DNA of 64,000 nt, from positions 45,133 to 109,132 of the forward strand of contig JAALKR010000002.1 of assembly GCA_011087955.1 (NCBI GenBank). The letters are read 5' to 3'. A program made the position numbers and the translations under genes. Within the stretch, counting starts at the first letter, position 1. The number at the start of each line of letters is the position of its first letter. Source of the stretch: Oligoflexia bacterium (GTDB taxonomy: Bacteria; Bdellovibrionota; UBA1018; CAIPTA01; JAALKR01). The notes below the pieces were generated by a model. It did no database searches and was not told the DNA's origin. It worked only from the letters and a program-made list of their open reading frames with translations. This document shows, piece by piece, positions 17,081 to 27,519 of the stretch.

Positions 17081-19375
17081 ATGTCAAACCAAGATGAAGC
17101 TCTGGATTATCACTCCCGTGGGCGCAAAGGTAAAATTGAAGTCAATCCGACGAAGCCCTGTATTACGTCCCGAGATTTAGCTCTGGCCTATTCGCCAGGT
17201 GTGGCATTCCCTTGTTTGGAAATCGCCGATAAACCTGACGACGTTTACAAATACACTGCCAAGGGTAATTTAGTTGGTGTAATAACCAATGGCTCAGCCG
17301 TACTTGGCTTAGGAAACATTGGGCCCCTTGCTTCAAAGCCTGTGATGGAAGGAAAGGGCATTCTCTTTAAAAAATTCGCTGACATCGATGTGTTTGATGT
17401 GGAACTCAATGCAAAGTCCGCGGATGAAGTTATTCAAGCGTGCAAGTATTTAGAGCCAACATTTGGCGGCCTTAATCTTGAAGACATTAAGGCGCCAGAG
17501 TGCTTTTATATCGAGGAGAAGCTGCGGGAGGAGTTGAATATTCCTGTCTTCCATGATGATCAGCACGGTACTGCAGTCATTACTGCTGCCGCATTCCTAA
17601 ATGCGGTTGAGATTATTGGAAAGAAAATTGACCGGATGAAAGTCGTCTTTTCTGGCGGTGGCGCTGCTGCATTGGCCTGCGCAAACTTAATTGTATCCAT
17701 TGGGGTGAAACGCGAAAATATCCTCCTTTGCGATTCTAAAGGCGTTATTTATGCCGGACGTGAGGGAGTAAACGAGTATAAGGCTCGTTTCGCTGTCAAT
17801 ACACCAAAGCGAACTCTTGCGGAGGCCATGGAAGGCGCAGACGCCTTCATCGGAGTGAGTGCTGCTGACGTCTTGAGTAAAAACATGGTTAAGACGATGG
17901 CCAAAGACCCAATTGTCTTTGCAATGGCCAATCCAGATCCGGAAATTTTGCCAAGTGACGTTAAGGAGGTAAGACAGGATGCAATCTGTGCCACTGGGCG
18001 CACGGATTTTCCGAACCAAGTGAATAACGTTCTTTGCTTTCCGTTCATGTTCCGCGGTGCCCTCGACGTGCATGCAAAGGCCATCAACGAAGATATGAAA
18101 TTAGCTGCTGTAAAAGCGCTGGCAGCACTGGCAAAAGAACCAGTCCCAGAGTTAGTTTCCAGTGCTTATGGCGGAACACACTTCACATTTGGGCGAGAGT
18201 ATTTGATTCCAAAACCCTTTGATCCGCGCGCACTTTTATATATCGCGCCAGCGGTTGCTGAAGCAGCCACAAAATCAGGGGTTGCTCGTCGACCAATTGA
18301 AAGCGTACGCGCCTATCGGGAACAGCTAGAACACTTAATGGGCAATCGCTTCATGGTTGTTATGAAAACACTTAAGAATACTGTCTTAAAGTACAGAGAA
18401 GAAAAAAAATTCGTGCCAAAGATTGCCTTCCCCGAGGGCGAGAATGAAAAAATTCTTAGGGCGGCGAAGATTATCTCTGAAGATCAAATTGCTGTCCCTA
18501 TTTTACTGGGAAGCAAAAAGCAAATCACCTCTGAAATGCAAAAGTTTGATATCAACATTGAGGGTGAGTTTGAAATAATTGACCCTCGAAAATCAACACT
18601 CTCACAAACCTATGCGGATCGATTTACGGAAAAGCGTCAAAGAAAAGGTATTATCCGTCGAACGGCAGAAAAATTAATCCGCCGTAGAGGGTATTTTGGT
18701 CCGATGATGGTGGAGATGGGGGACGCAGACGCAGTGGTTAACGGAATCACTCAGTCCTATCCAGAGGCCATCCGCCCTATGGTGACAACTATTGGAGCAA
18801 AGCCAGGGCAAAGGCTCGCCGGCATTTACGTAATGAATTGCAAATCGCGCATCGTCTTTTTTGCTGACACCACAGTAAATATTGAAACCACATCGGAGCA
18901 ATTGGCCCACATTGCAATCGAAACAGCAAAGATCGCGGAGGGCTTTTTACGGAGTACCCCGCGAGTCGCAATGCTTTCGTTTTCAAACTTTGGCTCTGCG
19001 CCTTCAGAGCAGAGCAATACGGTGCAGCGCGCGGTTGAGCTGGCGCGTGCCGCTTCTCCAGAGCTAGTTATTGATGGTGAAATGCAGGTGGACACAGCAA
19101 TCGTTCCAGAGATTGCTGAAGAGTATTTCCCATTCTCCCAAATCCAGGGCGATGCAAATGTTCTAATCTTCCCAAGCCTAGCATCTGCTAATATTGCCTA
19201 TAAGTTACTACTTCGCCTCGGTGGCGCGGAAGCAATTGGTCCAATCTTAATTGGAATGAATAAACCCGTATCTGTGTTACAAAGAGCGTCGACCGTACAA
19301 GACGTTGTTAATATGACAACGATTACGGCAATGAAAATTCACAATGAGAGAGGCATGGTTAAGAACGATGGATAA
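17081..19375 (+). CDS. maeB: NADP-dependent malic enzyme with C-terminal phosphotransacetylase-like domain
   Basis: MaeB decarboxylates malate to pyruvate with NADP reduction. Residues 1 to about 430 are the malic enzyme domain: [16 protein letters not shown], the metal/substrate region [16 protein letters not shown] (about residue 156), and the NADP-binding [14 protein letters not shown]. From about residue 445 ([16 protein letters not shown]) to the end lies a phosphate acetyltransferase-like domain, which in MaeB is regulatory (acetyl-CoA and other effectors) and not catalytic. The total of 764 residues is typical for MaeB. The stop overlaps ridA by eight bases, so the two are likely co-expressed. 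Confidence 0.95.
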   Translation: MSNQDEALDYHSRGRKGKIEVNPTKPCITSRDLALAYSPGVAFPCLEIADKPDDVYKYTAKGNLVGVITNGSAVLGLGNIGPLASKPVMEGKGILFKKFADIDVFDVELNAKSADEVIQACKYLEPTFGGLNLEDIKAPECFYIEEKLREELNIPVFHDDQHGTAVITAAAFLNAVEIIGKKIDRMKVVFSGGGAAALACANLIVSIGVKRENILLCDSKGVIYAGREGVNEYKARFAVNTPKRTLAEAMEGADAFIGVSAADVLSKNMVKTMAKDPIVFAMANPDPEILPSDVKEVRQDAICATGRTDFPNQVNNVLCFPFMFRGALDVHAKAINEDMKLAAVKALAALAKEPVPELVSSAYGGTHFTFGREYLIPKPFDPRALLYIAPAVAEAATKSGVARRPIESVRAYREQLEHLMGNRFMVVMKTLKNTVLKYREEKKFVPKIAFPEGENEKILRAAKIISEDQIAVPILLGSKKQITSEMQKFDINIEGEFEIIDPRKSTLSQTYADRFTEKRQRKGIIRRTAEKLIRRRGYFGPMMVEMGDADAVVNGITQSYPEAIRPMVTTIGAKPGQRLAGIYVMNCKSRIVFFADTTVNIETTSEQLAHIAIETAKIAEGFLRSTPRVAMLSFSNFGSAPSEQSNTVQRAVELARAASPELVIDGEMQVDTAIVPEIAEEYFPFSQIQGDANVLIFPSLASANIAYKLLLRLGGAEAIGPILIGMNKPVSVLQRASTVQDVVNMTTITAMKIHNERGMVKNDG

Positions 19376-19760
19376 AACACCCATTTCCTCAACCGACGCG
19401 CCAAATGCAATTGGTCCATATTCGGCTGGAATGTCTGTACAGGGTGCGCAAGAAATTTGTTATTTTTCTGGTCAAATCGCACTTCCTGCCGGAGAGGGTG
19501 GTTCTTTAATTGGCAGCACAGCAGCAGCGCAAACCGAACAAATTATGAAGAATATATCCGCCTTACTTGCCGTGCGAGATATGAGCTTTTCAAATATTGT
19601 GAAAACTACAATTTTTTTAAAATCGATGGGCGACTTTAAGGCTGTAAATGAGATGTATGCAAAACACTTCAACTCGGAGCCCCCTGCACGTGCGACAATC
19701 GAAGTAGCGGGCTTGCCGCTCGACGCTTTAGTAGAAATTGAGTGTGTTGCCGCCAGATAA
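19368..19760 (+). CDS. ridA: RidA/YjgF family enamine/imine deaminase
   Basis: This is a 130-residue RidA protein; the start is the ATG at 19368 inside the maeB stop region. The opening [17 protein letters not shown] is the family signature. [24 protein letters not shown] is the central part, and [24 protein letters not shown] carries the conserved Arg that contacts the carboxylate of 2-aminoacrylate-type imines, plus the Glu near the C-terminus. It removes reactive enamines arising from PLP enzymes. It precedes nadK by 17 bases. Confidence 0.95.
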   Translation: MDKTPISSTDAPNAIGPYSAGMSVQGAQEICYFSGQIALPAGEGGSLIGSTAAAQTEQIMKNISALLAVRDMSFSNIVKTTIFLKSMGDFKAVNEMYAKHFNSEPPARATIEVAGLPLDALVEIECVAAR

Positions 19761-19777
19761 TAAGCACTAGATAAACA

Positions 19778-20671
19778 ATGAAGCACAAAAAGCCACAAAA
19801 ATTCGGGGTCGTTATCAAGCGCAATGTGCAACAGGCAGTCGATTTGGCAAAAACCGTTGGCCAGTGGTTAGAGGAGAACGGTCGATCGGTAGCTATTACT
19901 GGCGATGTTGATAACCTAGATAAGAGTTGGCCAAATGCAGACGTCGTTAGCAAAGAAAGTATTCCGGAAACTTGCGATATGGTGCTTGTTTTTGGTGGCG
20001 ATGGCACTTTCCTCAGCATCGCTCGTCGCATGGTAAATAAATCCATTCCGATCCTTGGGGTGAACCTTGGGCACCTGGGGTTCCTAACTGAGTTTACTGT
20101 GGATACTATTCTGGATGACCTAGAACGAATTTGTCAGGGTGATTACCATATTCAAGAGCGCAGTATGCTGGAGACTTCGGTGATACGAAATAATAAATCA
20201 ATCTTTTCTCGACCTGTGCTTAATGATGCAGTCATTAACAACGCTGACATTGCTCGGATTTTGGACACTGAGCTAATGATCGATGGAGTTTTCGCTGCTT
20301 CCGTTAAGGCTGATGGCATGATTGTTTCAACCCCGACGGGCTCGACTGCGTATTCGTTGGCGGCTGGGGGCCCAATTGTCCACCCATCGGTTGCTGCGAC
20401 CACGATCGCAGCCATTTGCCCACACAGCCTGACGATACGCCCAATAGTAGTGCCAGAGGAAACCACAATAGAGGTTCTTGTGGCAAAGAAGGATGGTAAG
20501 GCTTTATTGACCCTAGATGGTCAATTTGGATATGATCTAGAACCAGGGGATATTGTTCGCGTTACGAAATTTACAAAGCATGGACTAGCGGTAGTTCGTC
20601 CTAGGGCGCGAGAATATTTTGACGTACTGAGAAGCAAGCTAAAGCTCGGTGCAAGGGGTGAGGGGAATTAG
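19778..20671 (+). CDS. nadK: NAD kinase
   Basis: NadK phosphorylates NAD to NADP. The diacylglycerol-kinase-like fold signature VLVFGGDGTFLSIARR (about residues 69-84) with GGDGT is present. So are LGVNLGHLGFLTEF, the adenosine-binding VLNDAVINNAD (the NE/D motif), and VSTPTGSTAYSLAAGGPIV. Length 297 is normal. Two bases separate its stop from recN. Confidence 0.97.
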   Translation: MKHKKPQKFGVVIKRNVQQAVDLAKTVGQWLEENGRSVAITGDVDNLDKSWPNADVVSKESIPETCDMVLVFGGDGTFLSIARRMVNKSIPILGVNLGHLGFLTEFTVDTILDDLERICQGDYHIQERSMLETSVIRNNKSIFSRPVLNDAVINNADIARILDTELMIDGVFAASVKADGMIVSTPTGSTAYSLAAGGPIVHPSVAATTIAAICPHSLTIRPIVVPEETTIEVLVAKKDGKALLTLDGQFGYDLEPGDIVRVTKFTKHGLAVVRPRAREYFDVLRSKLKLGARGEGN

Positions 20672-20673
20672 GA

Positions 20674-22413
20674 ATGCTGAAATATCTACGAATTCAAAAT
20701 TTTGCGATCATTGAGAATGTGGAAATTGAATTTGGCTCGGGCCTAAATATCATTTCTGGTGAGACTGGGGCAGGCAAGTCTATCATTATGGGTGCGCTAA
20801 ATATAATTCTCGGAGGTCGTGCAAAGTCAGACCTGATTCGATCAGGCACAAATTCAGCCTCTGTCGAATCCTTATTTGACGTTGTCGACAGGGGAAGTAT
20901 CCAAGGTGTTTTAGATAACACCGGAATTGAAATCGAACACGATGAATTAATTGTTCGACGAATCATCCAACCAAACGGAAAAAGCAGAGCTTTTGTAAAC
21001 GATGTAATGGTAAACGTTGGCACGTTGAATTTAATTACTGAGCGCCTCGTAGATCTGTGTGGCCAGGGAGATCAGCGACTTTTACAACGACAAAATGAGC
21101 AACTGCTTTGGCTTGACCGTTATGCTGAAAATGACCCCATCAGAAATTTTGTCAAAGAGCGCTTTCAGGCTTGGAAGCAAAAACTCAACGAGCTTAAGAG
21201 GCTAGAAGATGATTCAGCCGACAAAGAGAGGCGTGTTGATTTTTTGCGATTTCAGTTAAAGGAGCTGGAAGAGGCTAAACTACAGCAAGGTAGCGAAGAT
21301 TTGGAAATCAAAGGCGAACTGGACATCCTCTCAAATTCAGAAACTCTTTTGAATTTTGCCCGGGAAGCTGAATCAGCAATTAATGGCTGTGATGATGGCA
21401 ATAAAGCAATATTAGATGTTCTTGGCGCTCTTGTAAATCGAGCAGAAGAGCTTTGCAAAACAGACACAAATCTAACCCCTGCTTATGAATTAATGAATTC
21501 TTTAAAAATCACGTTAGAAGAGGCTGGTTATTTCTTCCGTGATTACATGAACAATATTGAGGTGGATGATGGTCGATTAGAGGGGTTAAACCACCGCTAT
21601 AATTTACTTACGCAAATTAAGCGCAAATACGGGCCATCACTCAAAGAAGCCATTGAGTCACGAGAGATTTTTAGAAACGAAATTGAATCCTTTGAAAACC
21701 ACGACGAGAATGTCCAAATAGTGACGGCTGCTGTCAACGAAGCAAGATCACTATTCGATGAAGAAGCAGAAAGACTGTCGGAAAAGCGTAAAGTAGCCGC
21801 TAATACATTTGCTACGGAAGTCGAAAAAGAATTAGCTGAACTCAACATGGAAAGAGCTAAATTTGAGTGTTTGCTTGAACGTTCGGAAGAGCCCTCGAGC
21901 TACGGCATTGACAAAGCAGACTATCTTCTTGCGGCTAATCCAGGAGAGGATGCAGCACCCCTTCACAAGGTCGCTTCTGGCGGCGAGCTAAGTCGCATTA
22001 TGCTTGCGCTTCATAACGTGCTTTCTAGCCGAGGGGGGGTTCGTGTTTATTTATTCGATGAAGTAGATACAGGCGTTGGCGGGAAAACTGCTGCCGTCGT
22101 CGGACGCAAACTACAAAGAGTAGCGGATAATTCACAAGTAATTTGTATTACTCACCTCCCTCAGGTGGCAAGTTTTGCAGATCGTCACCTTCGCGTAGAA
22201 AAGTCTGTTTCCATGATTGATGGAGAGGAGCGCACTAGCTCCAATGTTGTGCAAGTCGCAGGGAGTGACCAAGTTTTAGAGATTACTCGTATGCTTGGAG
22301 GAATGGAAGATAGTAGCGAAGCACTAGCAAATGCTGAATCCATGATTCTTTCTGCTAAAAATATGAAGGACTCAGGGCGGGATTCTAGCAGCGACATAGC
22401 TGCTAATGAGTAA
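20674..22413 (+). CDS. recN: DNA repair protein RecN
   Basis: RecN is an SMC-like ATPase in double-strand break repair. The Walker A motif GETGAGKSIIMGALNIILGG is near residue 30 after MLKYLRIQNFAII. Two coiled-coil arms span the middle (about residues 150-400). The ABC signature SGGELSRIMLALHNVLS, Walker B VYLFDEVDTGVGG and VICITHLPQVASFAD complete the C-terminal head. Length 579 is a little above the usual 550-560. It follows nadK after two bases, as in many proteobacteria. A LexA-type box was not identified. Confidence 0.97.
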   Translation: MLKYLRIQNFAIIENVEIEFGSGLNIISGETGAGKSIIMGALNIILGGRAKSDLIRSGTNSASVESLFDVVDRGSIQGVLDNTGIEIEHDELIVRRIIQPNGKSRAFVNDVMVNVGTLNLITERLVDLCGQGDQRLLQRQNEQLLWLDRYAENDPIRNFVKERFQAWKQKLNELKRLEDDSADKERRVDFLRFQLKELEEAKLQQGSEDLEIKGELDILSNSETLLNFAREAESAINGCDDGNKAILDVLGALVNRAEELCKTDTNLTPAYELMNSLKITLEEAGYFFRDYMNNIEVDDGRLEGLNHRYNLLTQIKRKYGPSLKEAIESREIFRNEIESFENHDENVQIVTAAVNEARSLFDEEAERLSEKRKVAANTFATEVEKELAELNMERAKFECLLERSEEPSSYGIDKADYLLAANPGEDAAPLHKVASGGELSRIMLALHNVLSSRGGVRVYLFDEVDTGVGGKTAAVVGRKLQRVADNSQVICITHLPQVASFADRHLRVEKSVSMIDGEERTSSNVVQVAGSDQVLEITRMLGGMEDSSEALANAESMILSAKNMKDSGRDSSSDIAANE

Positions 22414-22434
22414 GGGGCTTGCAAAAGAATTTCT

Positions 22435-23565
22435 GTGAAGCCATCAGCAATAGTCGACACTAACAATACTAAAAAATTTCGCAACCTTTACGTTCATCTC
22501 CCCTTCTGTAAAGTTCACTGCCATTATTGTGATTTTTTTGTGGTCCCAGTTCGCAAAGCAAACCATGATAATTTTTTTTCCGCTTTGCAAGAGGAACTAG
22601 GTATGTGGCGCCCTCATTTGGCTGCTTTAGAGACTCTTTATCTGGGCGGTGGAACCCCCAGTGAGTCCCCTGCCGAGATGATCATGAAATTATTTTCACC
22701 TCTAACGCTCAATACCTTAAAAGAGTTCACTATAGAAGTGAATCCTAGTTCTATGACTAGCGATAATATACAAAATTGGAAGCAATTGGGCATTAATCGT
22801 CTTAGCATAGGTATTCAATCGCTAGTCGACTCTAACTTAAAAAATCTTGGGAGAAATCACAATCGCGAGGAAGCGCTACGAGCCATTGATCTGGCTTGTG
22901 AAAATTTCAATCTCGTTTGTTGTGATTTGATATATGGCGTTCCTGATCAGTCGCTAGAGGATTTAGATGAATCAATTGAGGAGTTTTCCAAAAAGCCAAT
23001 TAAGCATATCTCGGCTTACACATTGACTCTTCCTCAAAGCCACTTTCTGTTCAAAAAATTGCCTGGGCCGGAGGAAGGGTTACTGCAGGCAGAGTTTATT
23101 CATAAAAAATTGCACTCGGCCGGATTCGAGCATTATGAAGCCTCCAACTTTGCTCGCCCTGGATTTCGCGGTATGCACAATTGTAATTACTGGACAGGTA
23201 ACTCTTACCTTGGAGTTGGTCCTTCTGCCCATAGCTTTGACGGTCGCGCAAAACGTTGGATCAACTTCCCAGATTTAAAGAAATATAACTCTGCCCTCGA
23301 ATCTCGAAACTTGCCTATCCTTGAGCTCGAGGAGCTAAATTCTCAACAACGCGAAATTGAGTTCTTTTTAGTCCGAATGCGCACGATTGCTGGATTCCAT
23401 CTGCGCGAAGTTGAGGCGAAATTTGGTGCAGAAAAACTAGCAAAAATCAGGAGGAAGCTAACCGAGTTCGAAGAATCCGGGCTTGGACAACTTGTTGAAA
23501 ATACTTGGTTTCCCTCATTCCCAGGGATTATGTTAAGCGACTCTCTGACGGAAAAACTTATATAA
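22435..23565 (+). CDS. hemW: Radical SAM protein HemW (coproporphyrinogen oxidase-like haem chaperone)
   Basis: The protein has 376 residues. The start is the GTG at 22435 (first residue of MKPSAIVDT), 21 bases after recN. The radical-SAM motif CKVHCHYC (Cys 25, 29, 32) follows the LYVHLPF strand, with YLGGGTPS, TIEVNPSS and the central GINRLSIGIQSL. HemW is a haem chaperone that delivers haem to respiratory proteins; it resembles HemN. HemN proper has an extra Cys (CxxxCxxCxC) and a longer N-terminus. Here the Cys two residues after the motif is replaced by Phe (CHYCDFF), which supports HemW. Confidence 0.93.
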   Translation: MKPSAIVDTNNTKKFRNLYVHLPFCKVHCHYCDFFVVPVRKANHDNFFSALQEELGMWRPHLAALETLYLGGGTPSESPAEMIMKLFSPLTLNTLKEFTIEVNPSSMTSDNIQNWKQLGINRLSIGIQSLVDSNLKNLGRNHNREEALRAIDLACENFNLVCCDLIYGVPDQSLEDLDESIEEFSKKPIKHISAYTLTLPQSHFLFKKLPGPEEGLLQAEFIHKKLHSAGFEHYEASNFARPGFRGMHNCNYWTGNSYLGVGPSAHSFDGRAKRWINFPDLKKYNSALESRNLPILELEELNSQQREIEFFLVRMRTIAGFHLREVEAKFGAEKLAKIRRKLTEFEESGLGQLVENTWFPSFPGIMLSDSLTEKLI

Positions 23566-23637
23566 TTCAAATGTTTACCAGCCTCCATCAAGCTCAGAAA
23601 TTCTGTCCTAATATTTGAATTTTTCTTCCAGGCTTCA

Positions 23638-23666
23638 TTGACACCCCAGATATTGCACCCATCTTG
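23638..23666 (+). promoter_or_regulatory. Possible promoter of grpE-dnaK-dnaJ
   Basis: A perfect TTGACA (23638-23643) lies about 72 bases before the grpE start. The hexamer 17 bases on, ATCTTG, is a poor -10. No CIRCE inverted repeat (TTAGCACTC-N9-GAGTGCTAA) was found in the 150-base gap, and no convincing sigma-32 CTTGAAA/CCCCAT pair, so heat-shock control is not shown by the sequence. Confidence 0.25.
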
Positions 23667-23715
23667 CAAACAAGGATTTTTGATCGGAATTTTGAACCTA
23701 GGGCAAGTTGGAATT

Positions 23716-24339
23716 ATGACAAGTTCAGAGCCTACTAAAAACCATGAAGTGAATGAGCCAAAGGATAAGGCAGGAGGCGCAGAAAAGAGCGCGGCCAAAA
23801 TCCCTGATGTGGAATTTGGTGCAGAAATCGATAGTAAGGCGAGCTCAGAAGAGCCCATGACAGACGAAGCAGCAAAAGAGGATTTCGAGGGGAAGGCCAA
23901 GGAGTGGGAAAATAAGTTCCTCTACCTTTCAGCTGAATTTGATAATTTTCGCAAGCGCATGCAAAAGGAGAAGTCCGATTTCTTCAAGTATGGACATGAG
24001 GACTTCCTGCGCGAGCAGCTAATGGTTCAGGATAATTTTATTCGAGCAATCGAGGCAGCAAAACAAAGTAATCCTGAGCAGGGGACCTCGTCGGCTCAGA
24101 TGGTCGAAGGATTAGAGATGATTATGTGGCAATTTATGGAGGCCATGAAGCACCAGGGAGTAACCACTATTGAGGCGGTCGGGCAAAAATTTGACCCAAC
24201 CGTGCATGAGGCGGTCGGACAAGAAGAGGTTAATGATAAGGAGCCCAATGTTGTCCTGCGGGAAGAATTAAAAGGTTTTATGCTGCACGACCGAGTTTTG
24301 CGCGCATCTCGGGTCGTAATTAGCAAAAAGAAAGATTAA
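23716..24339 (+). CDS. grpE: Nucleotide exchange factor GrpE
   Basis: GrpE releases ADP from DnaK. The ATG at 23716 gives 207 residues; an in-frame upstream TTG (23638) is part of a likely promoter element and is not used. The first 70 residues are acidic and disordered. The long dimerisation helix begins at KEWENKFLYLSAEFDNFRKR, a clear GrpE signature. The beta domain has GQKFDPTVHEAV and the C-terminal DRVLRASRVVIS. dnaK follows 31 bases later with GGAGG upstream. Confidence 0.95.
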   Translation: MTSSEPTKNHEVNEPKDKAGGAEKSAAKIPDVEFGAEIDSKASSEEPMTDEAAKEDFEGKAKEWENKFLYLSAEFDNFRKRMQKEKSDFFKYGHEDFLREQLMVQDNFIRAIEAAKQSNPEQGTSSAQMVEGLEMIMWQFMEAMKHQGVTTIEAVGQKFDPTVHEAVGQEEVNDKEPNVVLREELKGFMLHDRVLRASRVVISKKKD

Positions 24340-24370
24340 CTGATTTTTATAGTTTCGGAGGCCAAATATA

Positions 24371-26341
24371 ATGAGCAAGATAATTGGAATTGATTTAGGA
24401 ACAACTAATTCGTGCGTAGCGGTTCTTGAGGGCGGCAAGCCAAAAGTTATTCAAAATGCGGAAGGCAACAACACAACCCCTTCCATCGTGGCATTTGCTG
24501 ACTCTGGTGAAAGGCTTGTTGGGACTCCCGCAAAGCGCCAAGCGGTTACAAACCCAAATAAAACTATCTTTGAGTCAAAACGACTTATGGGTCGAAAATT
24601 TTCATCCAAGGAGGTGGAAGAGTTCGCAAATGTGTCACCATTTGGTGTAGTTGCATCTGGAAATGGTGACGCCGCGATCGAAGTTGCTGGCAAAAAGATG
24701 TCTCCACAAGAAATTTCAGCTCAAGTTTTGATAAAGATGAAATCTACTGCGGAAGATTATCTGGGCACAACTGTTAATGAAGCGATTGTTACCGTTCCAG
24801 CTTATTTCGATGATGCTCAAAGACAAGCGACAAAGGACGCGGGCAAAATCGCGGGGCTTGATGTTAAGCGAATCATTAACGAGCCTACTGCTGCTGCTCT
24901 TGCTTATGGTTTAGACAAAAAGAAGGATCTCAAAATTGCTGTTTTTGATTTGGGTGGTGGAACGTTTGACGTTTCCGTGCTTGAAATTGGTGACGGGGTA
25001 TTTGAAGTGAAAGCCACTAACGGTGATACGTTCTTGGGCGGTGGTAATTTTGACCAAAAAATAATTGATTTTCTTGCGGACGAATTTAAAAAAGAGAACA
25101 GCATTGATTTGCGCAAAGACAAGATGGCACTTCAACGCTTAAAAGAGGTGGCGGAAAAAGCCAAGCATGAATTATCTAGTGCCACTGAAACCTCCATCAA
25201 TCTCCCATTCATTACTGCAGATGCCTCTGGGCCAAAACACTTAAATACCAACCTTACAAGAGCGAAGTTTGAGGCTCTATGTGAAGATCTAATTCAAAAA
25301 CTTGCCCCTCCTTGTGAAGAGGCTCTTAAGGACTCTGACTTCTCAAAGGCAGACATTGATGAAGTTATTTTAGTTGGCGGCATGACTCGTATGCCGAAAG
25401 TCCAAGAGCGAGTTAAAGAAATTTTCGGGAAAGACCCAAGCAAAGGTGTAAACCCAGATGAGGTTGTTGCTGTTGGTGCGGCCATTCAAGGTGGTGTGTT
25501 GCAGGGTGATGTTAAAGACGTACTTCTTCTCGACGTAACACCCCTGTCCCTAGGCATTGAAACTTTGAACGGGGTTTCTACGAAGCTTATCGACAAGAAC
25601 ACTACAATTCCGGCGAAAAAATCGCAGGTATTCTCTACTGCAGCCGACAACCAGACTGCGGTTACTATTCACGTCCTTCAAGGGGAGCGCGAGTTTGCTA
25701 ATGATAATAAATCCCTTGGTCGGTTCGATCTTGTTGGCATCCCTGCCGCACCTCGAGGCATGCCGCAAATTGAAGTTACTTTTGACATCGATGCAAACGG
25801 CCTCGTGAACGTTTCTGCTAAAGATAAGGGCACCGGCAAGGAGCAAGCAATCCAAATTAACCCATCTGGTGGCCTATCAGACGATGAAATTGAAAAAATG
25901 GTTCAAGATGCAGAAGCTAACAAAGTTGACGACGAAAAACGAAGGCAAGTTGTAAACGCACATAACGAGTTAGATGGCCTTTGCTATACATGCGAAAAAA
26001 CTCTTAAAGAAAATGGTGACAAAATTTCTGATGATGCCAAGTCAGCTGTAGAAGCTGCGCTGAAAGAAGCTAAGCCAATCTTAGAGGCTGGCGATGATGC
26101 GGGCGCTATGAAGGCAACGGCAGAAAAGCTTCAGCAGGCATCGGCAAAGATGGCTGAACAGCTTTATAGCAACGGCCAACAGCAGCAGCCAGGTGCGGAC
26201 GCTGGTGGCGGCGCAAACCAAGGAGGAAACGGCAGCACAAACGGTACAAACGACGCCGGATTTTCTGATGGTAAAGAAGGCAGCAGCGAAAACAAGGGCA
26301 AAGATGATAATGTTATCGATGCCGATTTTAAAGAAGTTTAA
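24371..26341 (+). CDS. dnaK: Hsp70 chaperone DnaK
   Basis: This is a 656-residue Hsp70. The ATPase domain has [18 protein letters not shown], the signature [12 protein letters not shown] variant [18 protein letters not shown] (about residues 192-209), and [14 protein letters not shown] (about 335). The substrate domain has [15 protein letters not shown] and the helical lid. The C-terminal tail is Gly/Gln/Asn-rich and ends in [11 protein letters not shown], the conserved bacterial DnaK terminus. It sits in grpE-dnaK-dnaJ order, with dnaJ 38 bases downstream. Confidence 0.98.
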   Translation: MSKIIGIDLGTTNSCVAVLEGGKPKVIQNAEGNNTTPSIVAFADSGERLVGTPAKRQAVTNPNKTIFESKRLMGRKFSSKEVEEFANVSPFGVVASGNGDAAIEVAGKKMSPQEISAQVLIKMKSTAEDYLGTTVNEAIVTVPAYFDDAQRQATKDAGKIAGLDVKRIINEPTAAALAYGLDKKKDLKIAVFDLGGGTFDVSVLEIGDGVFEVKATNGDTFLGGGNFDQKIIDFLADEFKKENSIDLRKDKMALQRLKEVAEKAKHELSSATETSINLPFITADASGPKHLNTNLTRAKFEALCEDLIQKLAPPCEEALKDSDFSKADIDEVILVGGMTRMPKVQERVKEIFGKDPSKGVNPDEVVAVGAAIQGGVLQGDVKDVLLLDVTPLSLGIETLNGVSTKLIDKNTTIPAKKSQVFSTAADNQTAVTIHVLQGEREFANDNKSLGRFDLVGIPAAPRGMPQIEVTFDIDANGLVNVSAKDKGTGKEQAIQINPSGGLSDDEIEKMVQDAEANKVDDEKRRQVVNAHNELDGLCYTCEKTLKENGDKISDDAKSAVEAALKEAKPILEAGDDAGAMKATAEKLQQASAKMAEQLYSNGQQQQPGADAGGGANQGGNGSTNGTNDAGFSDGKEGSSENKGKDDNVIDADFKEV

Positions 26342-26379
26342 TCAAGAACTTTCATCCTTATAAATATTGAGGTTTTTTG

Positions 26380-27519
26380 ATGTCCGAAAAACGTGACTAT
26401 TATGAAGTGCTCGGCGTCGCTAGCGGCGCCGGCCCGGACGAAATTAAGAAGGCCTATCGAAAGCTTGCTGTTAAGTACCATCCTGACAAAAATCCAGATA
26501 GTGTAGATGCGGAAGAAAAATTCAAAGAAGCCTCTGAAGCCTACGAAATATTAAGCGACGATAAAAAGCGCGGTGCCTACAACCAGTTTGGTCACGCTGG
26601 TGTAGACGGTATGAGCGGCTTTGGTGCTGGAGGCTTCCAAGGCGAATTCAATGGTGGAAATTTTAATGATATTTTCGGAGACATATTCGGAGATATTTTT
26701 GGCGGCGGCCAGCAACGCGGACGCGGGCATCGTCGTAGACACTCTGGCATCCCCGGGGAAGATTTACAGCAAGAAATTGATATCACTTTTTTAGAAGCTG
26801 CAAAGGGAGTTATTAAGCCAGCCTCCGTTTGGCGAGAGGTTGTTTGTGATACATGTAACGGAACAGGGTCTAAGTCCGGAAAAGCGAACTCTTGTAACAC
26901 CTGTCACGGGGTTGGTGAGGTTCATTATCAACAAGGTTTTTTTACCGTCGCTCGCACATGCCCTGATTGTAACGGGGAAGGTATTCGCATTTCAGACCCA
27001 TGCTCCAAGTGTGGCGGCAAAGGTAGAAATCAAAAACAATCGAAAATCGAAGTAAAAGTACCTGCCGGCATTGATTCTGGACAACGACTCAAGATTACTG
27101 GTGAGGGCAATAGCGGCGTACGCGGCGGCCCGGCTGGTAACCTGTATATTCAAATCCATGTTCGGCCTCATCCGTTATTTGATCGGGATGGAGATGATAT
27201 TTTATGCGATGTTCCAATTTCTTTTTCGCAAGCTGTGCTCGGTGACAGCATAGAAGTCCCAACAGTTGATGGAAAAGTTGAGTTAAAGATCCCGACTGGC
27301 ACTCAGAGCCATAAAACGCTACGCCTAAAGGGCAAGGGATTCCCGCGCTTAGGTGGTTATGGCAATGGAAACCAACTAGTACGAATAATCGTCGAAACAC
27401 CAACAAATCTCTCTAGCAAAGAGAAGGACCTTTTGCGAGAATTGGATCAGTCATACAATGAGAAATCATCGACTATGACTAAAGGATTTATGAACAAAGT
27501 AAAAGATCTGTTTGGATGA
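26380..27519 (+). CDS. dnaJ: Hsp40 co-chaperone DnaJ
   Basis: The ATG at 26380 has GAGG seven bases upstream; an in-frame TTG one codon earlier is ignored. The J-domain (RDYYEVLGV...YHPDKNPD) has the HPD motif that activates DnaK. A Gly/Phe-rich linker follows. The zinc-finger domain has four CxxCxGxG-type repeats ([32 protein letters not shown]), and then the substrate domains. The protein has 379 residues, so it is a full-length type I DnaJ. The stop overlaps the next gene by four bases (ATGA). Confidence 0.98.
   Translation: MSEKRDYYEVLGVASGAGPDEIKKAYRKLAVKYHPDKNPDSVDAEEKFKEASEAYEILSDDKKRGAYNQFGHAGVDGMSGFGAGGFQGEFNGGNFNDIFGDIFGDIFGGGQQRGRGHRRRHSGIPGEDLQQEIDITFLEAAKGVIKPASVWREVVCDTCNGTGSKSGKANSCNTCHGVGEVHYQQGFFTVARTCPDCNGEGIRISDPCSKCGGKGRNQKQSKIEVKVPAGIDSGQRLKITGEGNSGVRGGPAGNLYIQIHVRPHPLFDRDGDDILCDVPISFSQAVLGDSIEVPTVDGKVELKIPTGTQSHKTLRLKGKGFPRLGGYGNGNQLVRIIVETPTNLSSKEKDLLRELDQSYNEKSSTMTKGFMNKVKDLFG

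Noticed and set aside
17081-19760. maeB-ridA as a fusion gene
   Set aside because: maeB has its own stop at 19373-19375 and ridA starts in another frame at 19368; they only overlap by eight bases.
23566-23715. CIRCE or sigma-32 control site before grpE
   Set aside because: No TTAGCACTC inverted repeat, and TTGAA and CCCCAGAT are 24 bases apart, too far for a sigma-32 promoter.
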